DNA of 35,426 nt from Candidatus Auribacterota bacterium (GTDB lineage Bacteria > Auribacterota > JAFGBW01 > JAFGJP01): contig JAGLFH010000004.1 in assembly GCA_023144635.1 (NCBI GenBank), positions 1 to 35,426 of the forward strand. The letters are read 5' to 3'. Positions 8,960-17,545 of this stretch are shown one piece after another. The position numbers and the translations under genes were made by a program. The notes under the pieces were generated by a model that saw only the letters and a list, made by a program, of their open reading frames with translations, was not told where the DNA came from and ran no database searches. How positions within the stretch are numbered: position 1 is the stretch's first letter; each line of letters begins with the position of its first letter.

Positions 8960-9267
8960 TGTTAGCCTTAAAAAATCTTCCTATGAAAAGTACTTAAGTT
9001 ATTTTAATTATATGTATATAAACAAGTTATAGTTGTATATAGATATACAATATATTAATGAACTAATCGTTTTGTGTTTTTAGATAATATATTTTTTGCT
9101 TTTTAAAAACTAAATTAATAGATTTAAATTATCTTTGACGTGTTAATACGTATTACGTATAATCTTGATTCTAAATAATTATATAGTATGTATAAATAGA
9201 AATTTGATTTAATTCGCGTTTATTCTGTATTTGATTCGTGTTATTAGTGTTTTAAGAGGAGTAATAG
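8960..9267. other. AT-rich intergenic region upstream of dnaJ
   Basis: No coding frame is visible in these 308 bases. They hold the dnaJ promoter described separately at 9135-9163 and about 100 bases of AT-rich leader. No CIRCE-type inverted repeat (the HrcA operator common on chaperone genes) was found. No clear terminator follows the DUF5989-like gene. Confidence 0.6.
9135..9163 (+). promoter_or_regulatory. Sigma70-type promoter for dnaJ with a palindrome in the spacer
   Basis: TTGACG at 9135-9140 and TATAAT at 9158-9163 are separated by exactly 17 bases, near-consensus for a housekeeping promoter. Transcription would begin near 9170, giving a leader of about 98 bases. The spacer holds the perfect 10-base palindrome AATACGTATT at 9145-9154, a position where a dimeric regulator could block polymerase. 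Confidence 0.65.
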
Positions 9268-10431
9268 ATGGCAAATAAAAGAGATTACTACGATATTTTA
9301 GGTGTTAGTCGTAATGCAAGTCAGGATGAGCTTAAAAAAGCATACCGGAAGATGGCAATACAGTATCATCCTGATAAGAATCAAGGAAATAAGGGGGCTG
9401 AAGATAAATTTAAGGAAATATCTGAAGCTTATGAAGTTTTAAGTGATGATAAGAAAAAAGCTGCTTATGATCAGTTTGGTCATGCCGGGGTTGGCGGAAC
9501 TGGTGGTTTTGGTGGAGGTTTTGGTGGTGGTTTTGGAGGAGGTGGAGTTGATCTTGAAGAAGCCTTAAGGACGTTTATGGGGGAATTTGGGACGGGAAGC
9601 ATTTTTGGCGATCTTTTTGGAGGAGGAGGTAGAAATCGTAGGACTTCTTCTGGATATCCAGGATCAGACCTTCGATATGATATTCAGCTTTCTTTAAAAG
9701 AAGCGGCATTTGGAGTAAAAAAAGAAATAGAAATTACAAAACTTTCAACTTGCCCGCAGTGTAAAGGGACAGGTGCAAAATCAGGGACAGGAAGAACTAC
9801 TTGCATCGATTGCAGCGGACGCGGAAATATTAGAACAACTCAAGGTTTTTTTAGTATTAGCAGAACTTGCCCGAAATGTAACGGAGAAGGTACTGTTGTC
9901 AAAACTCCGTGCTCGAATTGTCGTGGTCAGGGACGCGTAAATAAATCAAAGAGAATAACTGTAACTATACCGGCAGGTATTGATACAGGTTCACGCATAA
10001 AGCTTGCAAATGAAGGTGAGGATGGTCTTCAGGGAGGCCTTCCTGGTGATCTTTATATTTTCGTGCGGGTGATTGATCATGAGTTTTTTCAAAGATCTGA
10101 AGACGATCTTTATTTGGAAGCAGATATTCCGTTTGATGTTGCTGTGCTTGGCGGTAAAATAGATATTCCGCTTCTTGATGGTGGCAATATTAAGCTAAAA
10201 ATACCGGAAGGTACACAAAGCGGAAAGATCTTTCGAGTAAGAGGAAAAGGTGTTCAGCCTCTTCGCGGATACAGGCGGGGAGATCTGCTTGTAAGAGTAA
10301 AAGTGGAAATTCCTGTTAACTTATCTTCTTCTTTAAAAAGACAGATCCGTGATCTTGGGGAATCTTTAAGTGAAAAGAATTTACCTTTAACTACTGCATC
10401 AAAGAAAAAAATAAAAAAGCTTAGTGAATGA
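9268..10431 (+). CDS. dnaJ: Chaperone protein DnaJ (Hsp40)
   Basis: The 387-residue protein has the full type I DnaJ layout. A J domain (about 5-70) carries His34-Pro35-Asp36, needed to stimulate DnaK ATPase. A Gly/Phe-rich linker (about 72-125) follows. The zinc domain (162-222) has four CxxCxGxG repeats ([32 protein letters not shown]), and then come two beta-sandwich substrate-binding domains. It delivers unfolded proteins to DnaK in the cytoplasm. AGAGGAG sits just ahead of the ATG. Unlike many bacteria, no dnaK or grpE is adjacent; rsmE follows, a gene often found beside dnaJ. Confidence 0.98.
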   Translation: MANKRDYYDILGVSRNASQDELKKAYRKMAIQYHPDKNQGNKGAEDKFKEISEAYEVLSDDKKKAAYDQFGHAGVGGTGGFGGGFGGGFGGGGVDLEEALRTFMGEFGTGSIFGDLFGGGGRNRRTSSGYPGSDLRYDIQLSLKEAAFGVKKEIEITKLSTCPQCKGTGAKSGTGRTTCIDCSGRGNIRTTQGFFSISRTCPKCNGEGTVVKTPCSNCRGQGRVNKSKRITVTIPAGIDTGSRIKLANEGEDGLQGGLPGDLYIFVRVIDHEFFQRSEDDLYLEADIPFDVAVLGGKIDIPLLDGGNIKLKIPEGTQSGKIFRVRGKGVQPLRGYRRGDLLVRVKVEIPVNLSSSLKRQIRDLGESLSEKNLPLTTASKKKIKKLSE

Positions 10432-10630
10432 TATTAGACTCAAGACACTGAGAAAAAGTTGTGAGTTTTGAGTTATGAGTGGTGAGTGAAGGTGCTTCCT
10501 TCGGAAGCGGATGATTAATAAAAAACAGAATTGGACGCAGATAAACGCAGATTTGATAGATCAGAGATGAAAATATGATTATGGGGGTATGGGGGTTAGG
10601 TTTTTGTCTTGTGGTAGGAGTCTAAAAAAC
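10432..10630. repeat. dnaJ-rsmE spacer with short repeats and a hairpin
   Basis: The spacer starts 6 bases after the dnaJ stop with ACTCAAGACACTGAG and GTGAGTTTTGAGTTATGAGT words, which resemble those at 26568-26620. A GCTTCC-TTC-GGAAGC hairpin follows at about 10494-10508. AAGGTGCTTCCTT there is the reverse complement of a word near 22370. GGACGCAGAT at 10533-10542 recurs in reverse complement at 15575-15584. It is not followed by a T-run, so it does not look like a terminator. Confidence 0.5.
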
Positions 10631-11356
10631 ATGCATAACAGAGTATATATTAAAAAATCATCTCTTAATAAAAATGATATTGTTACTCTTAACGATGATG
10701 AATCCCACCATATTGTTAATGTTAAACGTTTCAAAAAAAATGACATTGTTGAACTTTGTTCACAATCAGGAGAACTCTATAAAGGCAGAATAGAGAACCT
10801 TTCTTTTCCGGTAAGCATAAGTATTCTTGAAAAGATCGAAGTAAGAAAAGATTCCTTTGAAATACATGTTTTTTTCGGCAACACAAAGTTTAAAGCTCTG
10901 GAATCAGCTATTACAAAATGTACTGAATTGGGAGTGAAAAAGTTTATTCCTGTTATATGTGATAGAAGCGTTTCAAAAACTATTTCTATAAATAGGCATG
11001 AACGATTGAAAAAACTTGTACGTGAAGCAGTAAAACAATCAGAACAGACATCTTTCATGGAAATAGATTTTACTATACCAACATTAATTAATATTTTAAA
11101 AAAAAATGATTGGAATGAATATGACAGGACTTTTTTATTTTTGCCAGATGCTAATAGAAGATTGATAGATGATAAGGAGTGTGACTCTTTAAAAAAAGTT
11201 GCTTTATTTATTGGCCCTGAAGGTGATTTTTCTCCTGAAGAAGTAGTTTTATTTAAAAATATTGGCATAAAAGCTTATACGTTTGGTGAAGAAGTTCTTC
11301 GTTCTGATACTGCAGCAATTGCAGCTGTAGCTAGTATAAAAGCTATATGGGGATGA
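10631..11356 (+). CDS. rsmE: 16S rRNA (uracil1498-N3)-methyltransferase RsmE
   Basis: I chose the ATG at 10631 (241 residues) because MHNRVYI matches the family's N terminus and AGGAG lies about 12 bases ahead. An upstream ATG at 10589 would add 14 residues with no family resemblance. An N-terminal PUA-like RNA-binding domain (DDESHHIVNVKRFKKND) precedes a C-terminal SPOUT knot methyltransferase domain with LFIGPEGDFSPEEV and LRSDTAAIAAVASI, the S-adenosylmethionine-binding knot. It methylates N3 of U1498 in 16S rRNA of the small subunit. It follows dnaJ with a 199-base repeat-bearing gap. Confidence 0.95.
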   Translation: MHNRVYIKKSSLNKNDIVTLNDDESHHIVNVKRFKKNDIVELCSQSGELYKGRIENLSFPVSISILEKIEVRKDSFEIHVFFGNTKFKALESAITKCTELGVKKFIPVICDRSVSKTISINRHERLKKLVREAVKQSEQTSFMEIDFTIPTLINILKKNDWNEYDRTFLFLPDANRRLIDDKECDSLKKVALFIGPEGDFSPEEVVLFKNIGIKAYTFGEEVLRSDTAAIAAVASIKAIWG

Positions 11357-11900
11357 CTAAGAAAAAAAGAACTAGCCACAGAGAGCACAGAGTAAAAAAT
11401 AATGTATGTAGAGACGCACGGCGTGCGTCTGTGTAAGCATGAAAAATAAAAGGGACTTTGTCCTAAGTAACAACATATTTTACACAAGTTTCAAAAGATC
11501 ACTCCAAAACTGCCGGAGGCAAAGCCACATAGCCTTCCTGCTTCGTATTCAGGCTATGCACAAGGCTTTCTAGGTAGGAAAGGTATGGCGAGACAGGCTG
11601 GAGAAAGGCAATGATTGTAAAAAGTTGGATTCAGATAAGAGGATCAGAGGAAAACAAGTTAGCTGCTCATTCAACTTATTTTGTGCGCTCTGGGTAGGCG
11701 GGCAAGAAGAAGATGATTTTAACATATTTTCTTTTTCTATAACTCAATACTTTCTTTTATTCGTTTTTATCCTGTACATACTGCTGATCCCATCAAAATT
11801 TCCTAAGACTTTTAAAAGGCCTTGTCTTTATTATCTAATTAATCATTGTTTTATTTTCCGATTTTATTAATAATATATTATAAAAAAGTTTTGGGGAATT
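11357..11900. repeat. 544-base intergenic region with degenerate repeats
   Basis: Repeat-type sequence begins 15 bases after the rsmE stop with CACAGAGAGCACAGAG. A tight hairpin AGACGCAC-GGC-GTGCGTCT lies at 11412-11430. A longer composite element (about 11510-11605) includes TATGGCGAGACAGG at 11584-11597, whose reverse complement recurs at 15606-15619 with one mismatch. An 81-codon frame at 11625-11870 has no ribosome site or family resemblance and is not called. The last 80 bases are AT-rich and must hold the promoter of the PilZ fusion; GGGGAA sits 6 bases before its ATG. Confidence 0.55.
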
Positions 11901-13838
11901 ATGTTTAAGAGAACAAAAGATTATTATGAGAAAAAAAGAAGACGTTATGTCCGTTTAAACTCTATCTTTCCTATTGAAGTTTTGATACTTGATAATGATG
12001 GAAATGAAGTAGAGGGAGGTTTTTATCAGGGATTTTCAAAAAATGTATCTCTTGGCGGTATAAAGCTTGAGATAAACAAATTTGATCCCGCGTTTGTTGA
12101 GAAGCTCATTCAAAAAGAATATAAGTTGATGATCAAAATGGATATCCCTCCGCATAATAAAACGCATCCAGCGATAGCAGAAGTAACATGGGTAAGCAAA
12201 TCTGATAAAAGAGAAAAATATTATTTAGGTCTTAAGTATACAAAGATCGAACCGGAAGTAAGAAATGAGCTTTTGCATCATGCCAAAATGGGAATTTACA
12301 GGATTCAGGCAATAAAGGTATTTATTTTATTATTAATTGTAGGAGTAGGATATTCCTATCATATGATAAAAGGCCTGGAGAAAAAAACAGTAGATCTCCA
12401 GCAGAAAAACATCACTATTGCTAAAGACCGTTCTTTTTATTCTAACCAAATAGAGAAATTTCGCAAGAATGAAGAAGATCTTTTAGCAAAGTTAAAAGAA
12501 GCAGAACAAAAGATAAATAAGTTTGGAAAGATGTATGATGAAGTATCTAAAGATGATTCTTTAAAAAAGGAAGTAGAACAGTTAAAAAGTGAGAGAAAAT
12601 CTGTTAAAGACAGGCTTACAGCTATAGAAAAAGGACGGCTTGCTGCAACAAAACAGTTAAAAAAAGTAACCGATTTTGAGCTTGATCAAAAAACAGCAAT
12701 AAGCCTTTTAAGCTGGATGAAGATGAAGCAAACAAGGAAGTTTGGTCTTATCCCGAGTTTTTCTGGAAATAAAGATGTAGAAGCTGTTTCGTATACGTAC
12801 GACCAGGCTCTTGCTGTGACTGCTTTTGGTTTATTTGGTAATGATGCAAGAGCAAAAAAAATTCTGGATTTTTATAAAAATTTTGCCGGGAAAGACGAAT
12901 TAGGTGCTTATTACAACGGATATTACACATCAGGAGACCCGGCTGAATTTGTTGTTCATGTTGGTCCCAATGTATGGCTTGGTATCTCTGCCGTACAGTA
13001 TTTTTTCTTAACAGGTGATCCTGCTTATCTTCAAATGGCAAGAAAAATAGCTACATGGCTTCAAAAAAGTATGGATAGTGATGGTGGCCTTAAGGGAGGC
13101 CCCGAGGTAAGCTGGTACAGTACTGAGCATAATCTGGATGCTTATGCTTTTTTTAACATGCTTTATGCTGCGACCAAAAATAATGAGTATATGAAATCAC
13201 GTGACAGAGTTTTTGGATGGATAGTAGAACATGCTTATGATTCTAAGAGTAAGCGTTTTAAACGGGGAAAAGGAGATTCCACTATTGCAACAGATACTTT
13301 TTCCTGGGGAATAGCTGCTATTGGACCCGCTGCGCTTATAAAGCACAGCATGGATCCTTTTTCAATAATTTCTTATGCTGAAGAAAACTGTAAAGAAACA
13401 GTATCTTTCAGGAACCGTAATGGCCAGATAATCAATGTAACAGGATTTGATTTTGCAAAAGCAAGAAATTTGGGAAGAGGCGGAGTAATATCAACGGAGT
13501 GGACAGCACAGATGATAGCAGCATATAAGATAATGGCTGATTTTACAAGATCGACGGGGAATGCAAAGCAATCAATAAAGTATATTGAAAAATATAGATA
13601 TTATTTAAACGAACTTCAAAAGATGTTTATTGTGGCATCTTCAAAAACAGGTGTTACTCACCTGTGCCTTCCATATGCAAGTCAGCCGGATGCAGATACC
13701 GGACATGGTTGGCGTACCCCAGGTGGAAAAAAAACAGAAAGCCTTTCTGGAACTGCTTATTATTTATTTGCTATGAAAGGATTCAACCCCATATCTTCAA
13801 GAGATAACAAGAAATTTTATAAAGTTAGGCAGAAGTAA
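11901..13838 (+). CDS. PilZ domain - transmembrane - coiled coil - glycosidase-like alpha/alpha-barrel fusion
   Basis: The 645-residue protein opens with a PilZ domain (about 10-125). It has the complete c-di-GMP signature: RRYVR at 14-18 (RxxxR) and NVSLGG at 48-53 (D/NxSxxG). One membrane span follows (about 137-157), then a charged coiled coil (about 160-258). A C-terminal helical domain (about 265-635) contains YTYDQALA (Asp301), VGPNVWLG, STEHNLDAY (Glu409, His410, Asp413) and TDTFSWG. That region looks like a six-hairpin glycosidase fold; family and catalytic residues are unconfirmed. Expected topology: PilZ in the cytoplasm, barrel outside the inner membrane. The inferred role is cutting or binding an exported polysaccharide under c-di-GMP control. 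It appears to be transcribed alone. Confidence 0.8.
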   Translation: MFKRTKDYYEKKRRRYVRLNSIFPIEVLILDNDGNEVEGGFYQGFSKNVSLGGIKLEINKFDPAFVEKLIQKEYKLMIKMDIPPHNKTHPAIAEVTWVSKSDKREKYYLGLKYTKIEPEVRNELLHHAKMGIYRIQAIKVFILLLIVGVGYSYHMIKGLEKKTVDLQQKNITIAKDRSFYSNQIEKFRKNEEDLLAKLKEAEQKINKFGKMYDEVSKDDSLKKEVEQLKSERKSVKDRLTAIEKGRLAATKQLKKVTDFELDQKTAISLLSWMKMKQTRKFGLIPSFSGNKDVEAVSYTYDQALAVTAFGLFGNDARAKKILDFYKNFAGKDELGAYYNGYYTSGDPAEFVVHVGPNVWLGISAVQYFFLTGDPAYLQMARKIATWLQKSMDSDGGLKGGPEVSWYSTEHNLDAYAFFNMLYAATKNNEYMKSRDRVFGWIVEHAYDSKSKRFKRGKGDSTIATDTFSWGIAAIGPAALIKHSMDPFSIISYAEENCKETVSFRNRNGQIINVTGFDFAKARNLGRGGVISTEWTAQMIAAYKIMADFTRSTGNAKQSIKYIEKYRYYLNELQKMFIVASSKTGVTHLCLPYASQPDADTGHGWRTPGGKKTESLSGTAYYLFAMKGFNPISSRDNKKFYKVRQK

Positions 13839-13916
13839 GAATTATAAAGCCTGAATATTAAAAAGTAATTGTTACATATCATTACAAATCAATTTTAAAT
13901 TATATCTAAAATGTTT

Positions 13917-13975
13917 CAAGCTTGTTCCTAAGATAAATAGATAAAAAAGGTGCAATGTGTAACAAGCTTGTTTTT
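13917..13975 (+). terminator. Possible intrinsic terminator after the PilZ fusion
   Basis: A 10-bp inverted repeat, CAAGCTTGTT at 13917-13926 and AACAAGCTTG at 13961-13970, is followed by five Ts. The 34-base loop is longer than usual and the stem is AT-rich, so termination strength is doubtful. It could also be an operator-like element in the 272-base gap (13839-14110). Confidence 0.35.
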
Positions 13976-14110
13976 AAGTGGTTATGAGAACAACAAAAAA
14001 GTATAAATGGTATACTAATTGCTAAATAAAACAGCAGTTAAAATGGAGAAAAGTTGAATAAAATTAAGAAAAAATCAGTTTTAATTATTGAAGCAATAAG
14101 GAGAAAAAAA

Positions 14111-15016
14111 ATGAAAAAAATGATTTTTTTATTTATGTGTTTATTTATTATTTCAGGAAATCTTTATGCAGGTGGTGTAATCGGAGTTGAAAAAGTTGAT
14201 ACTTCTCCAACAGCAACTGCAAATATTGGAAAGATATTTATTAAAAGAGGTATTGAGGAGTATGGTGATGATTATAAATTGATGATTCACTCAGACACAG
14301 AAAATGGGGATAATAATTTTATCGATTCAATACAATTGCATCAAATAGAAGCATATGGTGATATGTTACACTCTGCTGACGAAAAGAAATTTGGAGCGTC
14401 CTCCATACAGTTTATTAATGGTGATTATCTTAGTATTTCTGATAGTAATGATTGGGATATATGTGGAAACAATTCTGATAGTTGTACTATTGATTTCTGG
14501 TTTTATCATACTGGTTTTGAAGATGTTGAATGTTATGTTTCGCAACAGGAAGATAAAAGAAATAGATGGTGGCTGATAAATAGGTATGGTTTAGGGCTTG
14601 TCTTTCGTTTTAAGTCAAATGGTAAATTGATGATTGATACTGATTTTGGCGGAAGTATTTCTAATAATAAGTGGCATCATATGGCTTTAATTATCAAAGG
14701 AAATGGATCAATCAAGCATATTGGAGTTTTTCTTAATGGAAAACAGGTAACATATGCAAGTACCAGCTTCATTGATAGAGTTGAAGGAGATTTGTGTATA
14801 GGAAAGATAGGAGATGATGGTTATGCTGCGTTTAAAGGTTATATTGATGAATTTCGTGTTATTAATAGTAATCCTTTCAATGCATCACCTAATGCAGATA
14901 AAACTGATTCCATAACTGTGCCTATTTCTGAATATACTCCTACACCAGGGAACTTACAGCTTTTCTATATGGATGATGAGGGGAACGAATATAAAGTAAA
15001 ACTTGAGAAACAATAA
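14111..15016 (+). CDS. Secreted LamG/concanavalin-like domain protein
   Basis: I chose the ATG at 14111 (301 residues) because AAGGAG at 14098-14103 precedes it and the protein then begins with a clean signal peptide (MKKMIFLFMCLFIISGNLYA, cleavage likely before Gly21). An ATG at 14054 would put 19 charged residues in front of it. Residues about 95-260 form a LamG-like jelly roll: SIQFINGDYLSISDS, CTIDFWFY, NNKWHHMALI, GVFLNGKQV and GYIDEFRVI. Such domains bind glycans or proteins outside the cell. The N-terminal region and the C-terminal tail (VPISEYTPTPGN onward) are not recognised. It has a single-gene appearance. Binding to the cell's own matrix is a guess from context. Confidence 0.8.
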   Translation: MKKMIFLFMCLFIISGNLYAGGVIGVEKVDTSPTATANIGKIFIKRGIEEYGDDYKLMIHSDTENGDNNFIDSIQLHQIEAYGDMLHSADEKKFGASSIQFINGDYLSISDSNDWDICGNNSDSCTIDFWFYHTGFEDVECYVSQQEDKRNRWWLINRYGLGLVFRFKSNGKLMIDTDFGGSISNNKWHHMALIIKGNGSIKHIGVFLNGKQVTYASTSFIDRVEGDLCIGKIGDDGYAAFKGYIDEFRVINSNPFNASPNADKTDSITVPISEYTPTPGNLQLFYMDDEGNEYKVKLEKQ

Positions 15017-15134
15017 TAAATAGGTCATGGGCTATAGGCGATAGGCAATGGGCTGTGCACATAAATTGTAATAAAATCAAAAACAAAGAAAGTAACCCGT
15101 TCTTTTAAATCAACAATCAATCCTCCTTTCTTGG

Positions 15135-15183
15135 GGCGGATCTTTGTTTGGCAGAGACAATGATCCGCCTTTTCTTTTTTTTG
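15135..15183 (+). terminator. Intrinsic-terminator-like hairpin downstream of the LamG gene
   Basis: GGCGGATC at 15135-15142 pairs perfectly with GATCCGCC at 15162-15169 across a 19-base loop, and a T-rich run (15170-15180) follows. It could end the LamG transcript. The arms also resemble the dispersed TCCTCC...GGCGGATCT repeats at 15420 and 28201, so it may be a repeat copy that works as a terminator. Confidence 0.5.
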
Positions 15184-15419
15184 AAAAATAGTAGCCGCAT
15201 AGGCAAGAGGCATAGAGAAAACACAGAGTTCACGGAGAAAAAATGGGTTAATTGGTTAACTTGTTAAAAAGTTAACTGGTTCAAGGAGCACTACCGTGCG
15301 ATATTAAATCATCTGCCGAAGGCTCCATGAACTAATTACTAACCACTAATAACTAAAAACTGCGAAGCCTATTTAGCCGCGAAGAAACGCAAAGAAACAC
15401 GAATTTAAAATTAAAAGTA

Positions 15420-15463
15420 GTCCTCCCAACAAAATGGCGGATCTACGATAGGGACAGGGCTTG
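15420..15463 (+). repeat. 44-base dispersed repeat, copy 1
   Basis: This element begins GTCCTCCCAACAA and matches 28201-28244 in the same orientation with 5 mismatches over 44 bases. Both copies are intergenic. A shorter relative sharing TCCTCC and GGCGGATCT lies at about 15120-15143. Confidence 0.8.
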
Positions 15464-15771
15464 CCTCTGTCCGTTTAGTTTTTAAACCTGTTCTTTCTGT
15501 TTAATATTTTGTGCTTTACACGTGCGATTCGTGAATCGCCTCTACAAATGTTTCAATCTTTTAGATCTGCTAAAATCTGCGTCCTAATTTTAAAATCATC
15601 AGCGACCTGTCTCGCCGTAGCTTAATGCGAAGGCGGAAGCGTTCCTCGAACAAACCACGAACCACGCACGACGCAATACTACCTACGAGTTTATCATTGA
15701 CGGCAATCTTACATTTTTTGTAAACTGCTGTTCTTAATATTAAATATATATAATCTTAATATAAGAGAATT

Positions 15772-16530
15772 ATGGCTAAAAAAATTTTGAATCAGATTTA
15801 TGATGATAAGAAAAAAGGTTTTTTTACTAAATATAAAGAGATCTCGGTAGGATCGAGCAGTCTTCTCTTTTTCATTTATTTTGAGGTAGTTACAACACTT
15901 TTTAGTAATATTCCAGGTGCTCTTGGCCTTTTCTTAAGAGCAGTTTTATATCGTCCGCTTTTCAGGAAGATAGGTAAAGGGGTTGTCTTTGGTGCGCATA
16001 TTGTCATCCGTAATCCCAAAAAGATAGAGATAGGAAACCGCGTTATAGTAGATGATAATTGTGTTTTGGATGCAAAAGGTGATGAGTGTGAAGGAATATT
16101 TATTGGAGATAATGTCTTTTTATCAAGAAATGTAATATTTGGATGTAAAAACGGGTGCATAAGATTAGGAAGCGATATTACAATTGGCCCTAATACTACA
16201 GTGCATTCAGTTGATGAGTGTAAGATATCTATTGGCAGCACAAGTGTAATAGCTGCATATTCATATATTATTGGCGGTGCTGATTATAAAAGCGATAAAC
16301 TTGATGTTCCAATGTCAAAGCAGGGTTTTTATGAAGGAAAAGGAATAATAATTGAAGAAGATGTATGGTTAGGTGCAGGTGTGTTTGTACTTGATGGTGC
16401 TCATATTGAGAAAGGTTCCATAATAGGAGCAAAAGCACTTGTCAAAGGTAATATTCCACCTTATGCTGTAGCTCTTGGAACACCTGCAAAAGTTAAAAAA
16501 TACCGGAAAGGGAAAAATAAGAATGAATGA
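15772..16530 (+). CDS. Hexapeptide-repeat (left-handed beta-helix) acyltransferase
   Basis: The 252-residue protein has an N-terminal hydrophobic/helical stretch (about 25-60) and then hexapeptide repeats (about 68-235): GVVFGAHIVI, KIEIGNRVIVDDNCV, GIFIGDNVFLSRNV, CISIGSTS-like turns, IIIEEDVWLGAGVFVLDG and GSIIGAKALVKGNIPPYAVALGTPAKV. The last segment is the usual coenzyme-A-binding end of trimeric sugar O-acetyltransferases of the LacA/WbbJ type. It probably acetylates a polysaccharide or its precursor; donor and acceptor cannot be read from sequence. It is first in a tight operon with a methyltransferase, a YbhN-like membrane protein and AsnB. It overlaps the next gene by 8 bases. Confidence 0.85.
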   Translation: MAKKILNQIYDDKKKGFFTKYKEISVGSSSLLFFIYFEVVTTLFSNIPGALGLFLRAVLYRPLFRKIGKGVVFGAHIVIRNPKKIEIGNRVIVDDNCVLDAKGDECEGIFIGDNVFLSRNVIFGCKNGCIRLGSDITIGPNTTVHSVDECKISIGSTSVIAAYSYIIGGADYKSDKLDVPMSKQGFYEGKGIIIEEDVWLGAGVFVLDGAHIEKGSIIGAKALVKGNIPPYAVALGTPAKVKKYRKGKNKNE

Positions 16531-17542
16531 TCAGATAGATGTAAAAGAACAGGAAAGAATAAAAAAGATACAGAAAACAGTTGTAGGCATGTATTCAAAA
16601 AAGCCATGGCCTGCATCACGTGAGACTAATGAAGAAATGGGATGGCGCCTACACATGCTGGGCGTAAGAAAAGAAGATTTTGTTGGCAAACGCGTTATTG
16701 AGCTTGGTTGCGGTACAGGAGAATATGCGCTATGGTATGCAGCAAACGGAGCAAAGGAAGTAGTGGGCGTAGATCTTTCCGATGGCTCTTTAGAAATAGC
16801 AAACAGGAAGAAGAAAGAATCAAAACTCGAGAATATTACTTTTATAAAACATGATATCCTGAAACTTGATAAAGAAGTATTTAAGGATGAGTATTTTGAT
16901 TACGCTTATTCAGTTGGAGTACTTCATCATACGGGGGACCCTGAAAAAGGTTTTAAAAACTTATGCAGAGTAACAAAAACGGGCGGAGTAGTTATTGTCA
17001 GCCTTTATAATGCATACAGCAGATTTGTACTAAGAATAAAACAAAACATCTGCAAAATACTTGGCGGAGATGACATTGATAAGCGTGCAAGAATAGGTAG
17101 AAAACTGTTTCCATTTTTCATGTATTCTATGAACAAAAGGTATCACGAATCAAATTATGAAGCAATAAGCTATGATGTTTTTGGTTTTCCTCATGAAAGT
17201 GTCCACACTGCAGAAGAAGTCTTAAAATGGTTTGATAAAAATGAGCTTGAGTATACCGGAGCATTTGGCCCTCTTCGCCTTCGTGATTATTTTTATGCTT
17301 ATTCGCTACCTGAATATCATGCGTTTAAAAAGACTTTTTCAGGTTTTCCGATCGTTCAGTTTATAAGCTATATGATGAATAAAGTCTCCGGTGCGTACAG
17401 GTATTTTGTAAAAGATGAAATAAGAAAATTTCCAAGGCCAAGCTGGTTTTCGACATTAATGATCCAGTTAATATGGTTTATAATAGGTAACCGTATTAAC
17501 TGTTTTACAATGGCAGCTATAAAGAAAGACAAAGTAACTTAA
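16523..17542 (+). CDS. Class I SAM-dependent methyltransferase
   Basis: I chose the ATG at 16523 (339 residues), which gives an 8-base overlap with the acyltransferase. The ATG at 16475 would lie 56 bases inside it. The Rossmann methyltransferase domain (about 50-165) shows VIELGCGTGEYALWYAANGA (motif I), VVGVDLS, HDIL and YSVGVLHHTGDPEKGFKNLC with GGVVIVSLYN. A C-terminal half of about 170 residues with many aromatic residues is less recognisable and could bind the substrate or membrane. It is probably a glycan or lipid-linked sugar methylase in this operon, but small-molecule or quinone methylation cannot be excluded. Confidence 0.85.
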   Translation: MNDQIDVKEQERIKKIQKTVVGMYSKKPWPASRETNEEMGWRLHMLGVRKEDFVGKRVIELGCGTGEYALWYAANGAKEVVGVDLSDGSLEIANRKKKESKLENITFIKHDILKLDKEVFKDEYFDYAYSVGVLHHTGDPEKGFKNLCRVTKTGGVVIVSLYNAYSRFVLRIKQNICKILGGDDIDKRARIGRKLFPFFMYSMNKRYHESNYEAISYDVFGFPHESVHTAEEVLKWFDKNELEYTGAFGPLRLRDYFYAYSLPEYHAFKKTFSGFPIVQFISYMMNKVSGAYRYFVKDEIRKFPRPSWFSTLMIQLIWFIIGNRINCFTMAAIKKDKVT

Positions 17543-17545
17543 GCC

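Larger units (their letters stand above)
15017..15771. repeat. 755-base intergenic mosaic of short dispersed repeats
   Basis: No gene is visible. Repeat words begin 5 bases after the LamG stop: ATAGGCAATGGG at 15041-15052 is found in reverse complement at 22433-22444. Further elements are the hairpin at 15135-15169 (listed separately), CACAGAG-type text near 15220, the 44-base element at 15420-15463 (listed separately), a GGACAGGG...CTCTGTCC hairpin at about 15451-15472, a near-perfect GCGATTC-GT-GAATCGC hairpin at 15524-15539, ATCTGCGTCC at 15575-15584 and CCTGTCTCGCCGTA at 15606-15619. The final 100 bases are AT-rich and must hold the promoter of the next operon; TATAAT at 15749-15754 lacks a clear -35 partner. 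Confidence 0.6.

Noticed and set aside
10777..11268. 163-codon antisense frame inside rsmE
   Set aside because: It lies wholly within a well-supported gene on the other strand and shows no family motif; it is a codon-bias shadow.
11412..11430. Perfect hairpin considered as an rsmE terminator
   Set aside because: No T-run follows the stem; the sequence looks like a dispersed repeat hairpin instead.
11625..11870. 81-codon frame on the plus strand before the PilZ fusion
   Set aside because: It has no ribosome site, begins inside repeat-type sequence, has phenylalanine- and leucine-rich low-complexity text from AT-rich DNA and resembles no family.
14054..14110. Upstream ATG for the LamG protein
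   Set aside because: It would bury the signal peptide behind 19 charged residues; AAGGAG at 14098-14103 points to the ATG at 14111.
15025..15213. 62-codon minus-strand frame downstream of the LamG gene
   Set aside because: It is made of repeat words and the terminator-like hairpin; no ribosome site or family resemblance.
15017..15771. CRISPR array or tRNA cluster in the longest gene-free gap
   Set aside because: Repeats are of mixed kinds with no regular spacing, no cas gene is near, and no cloverleaf with a T-loop was found.
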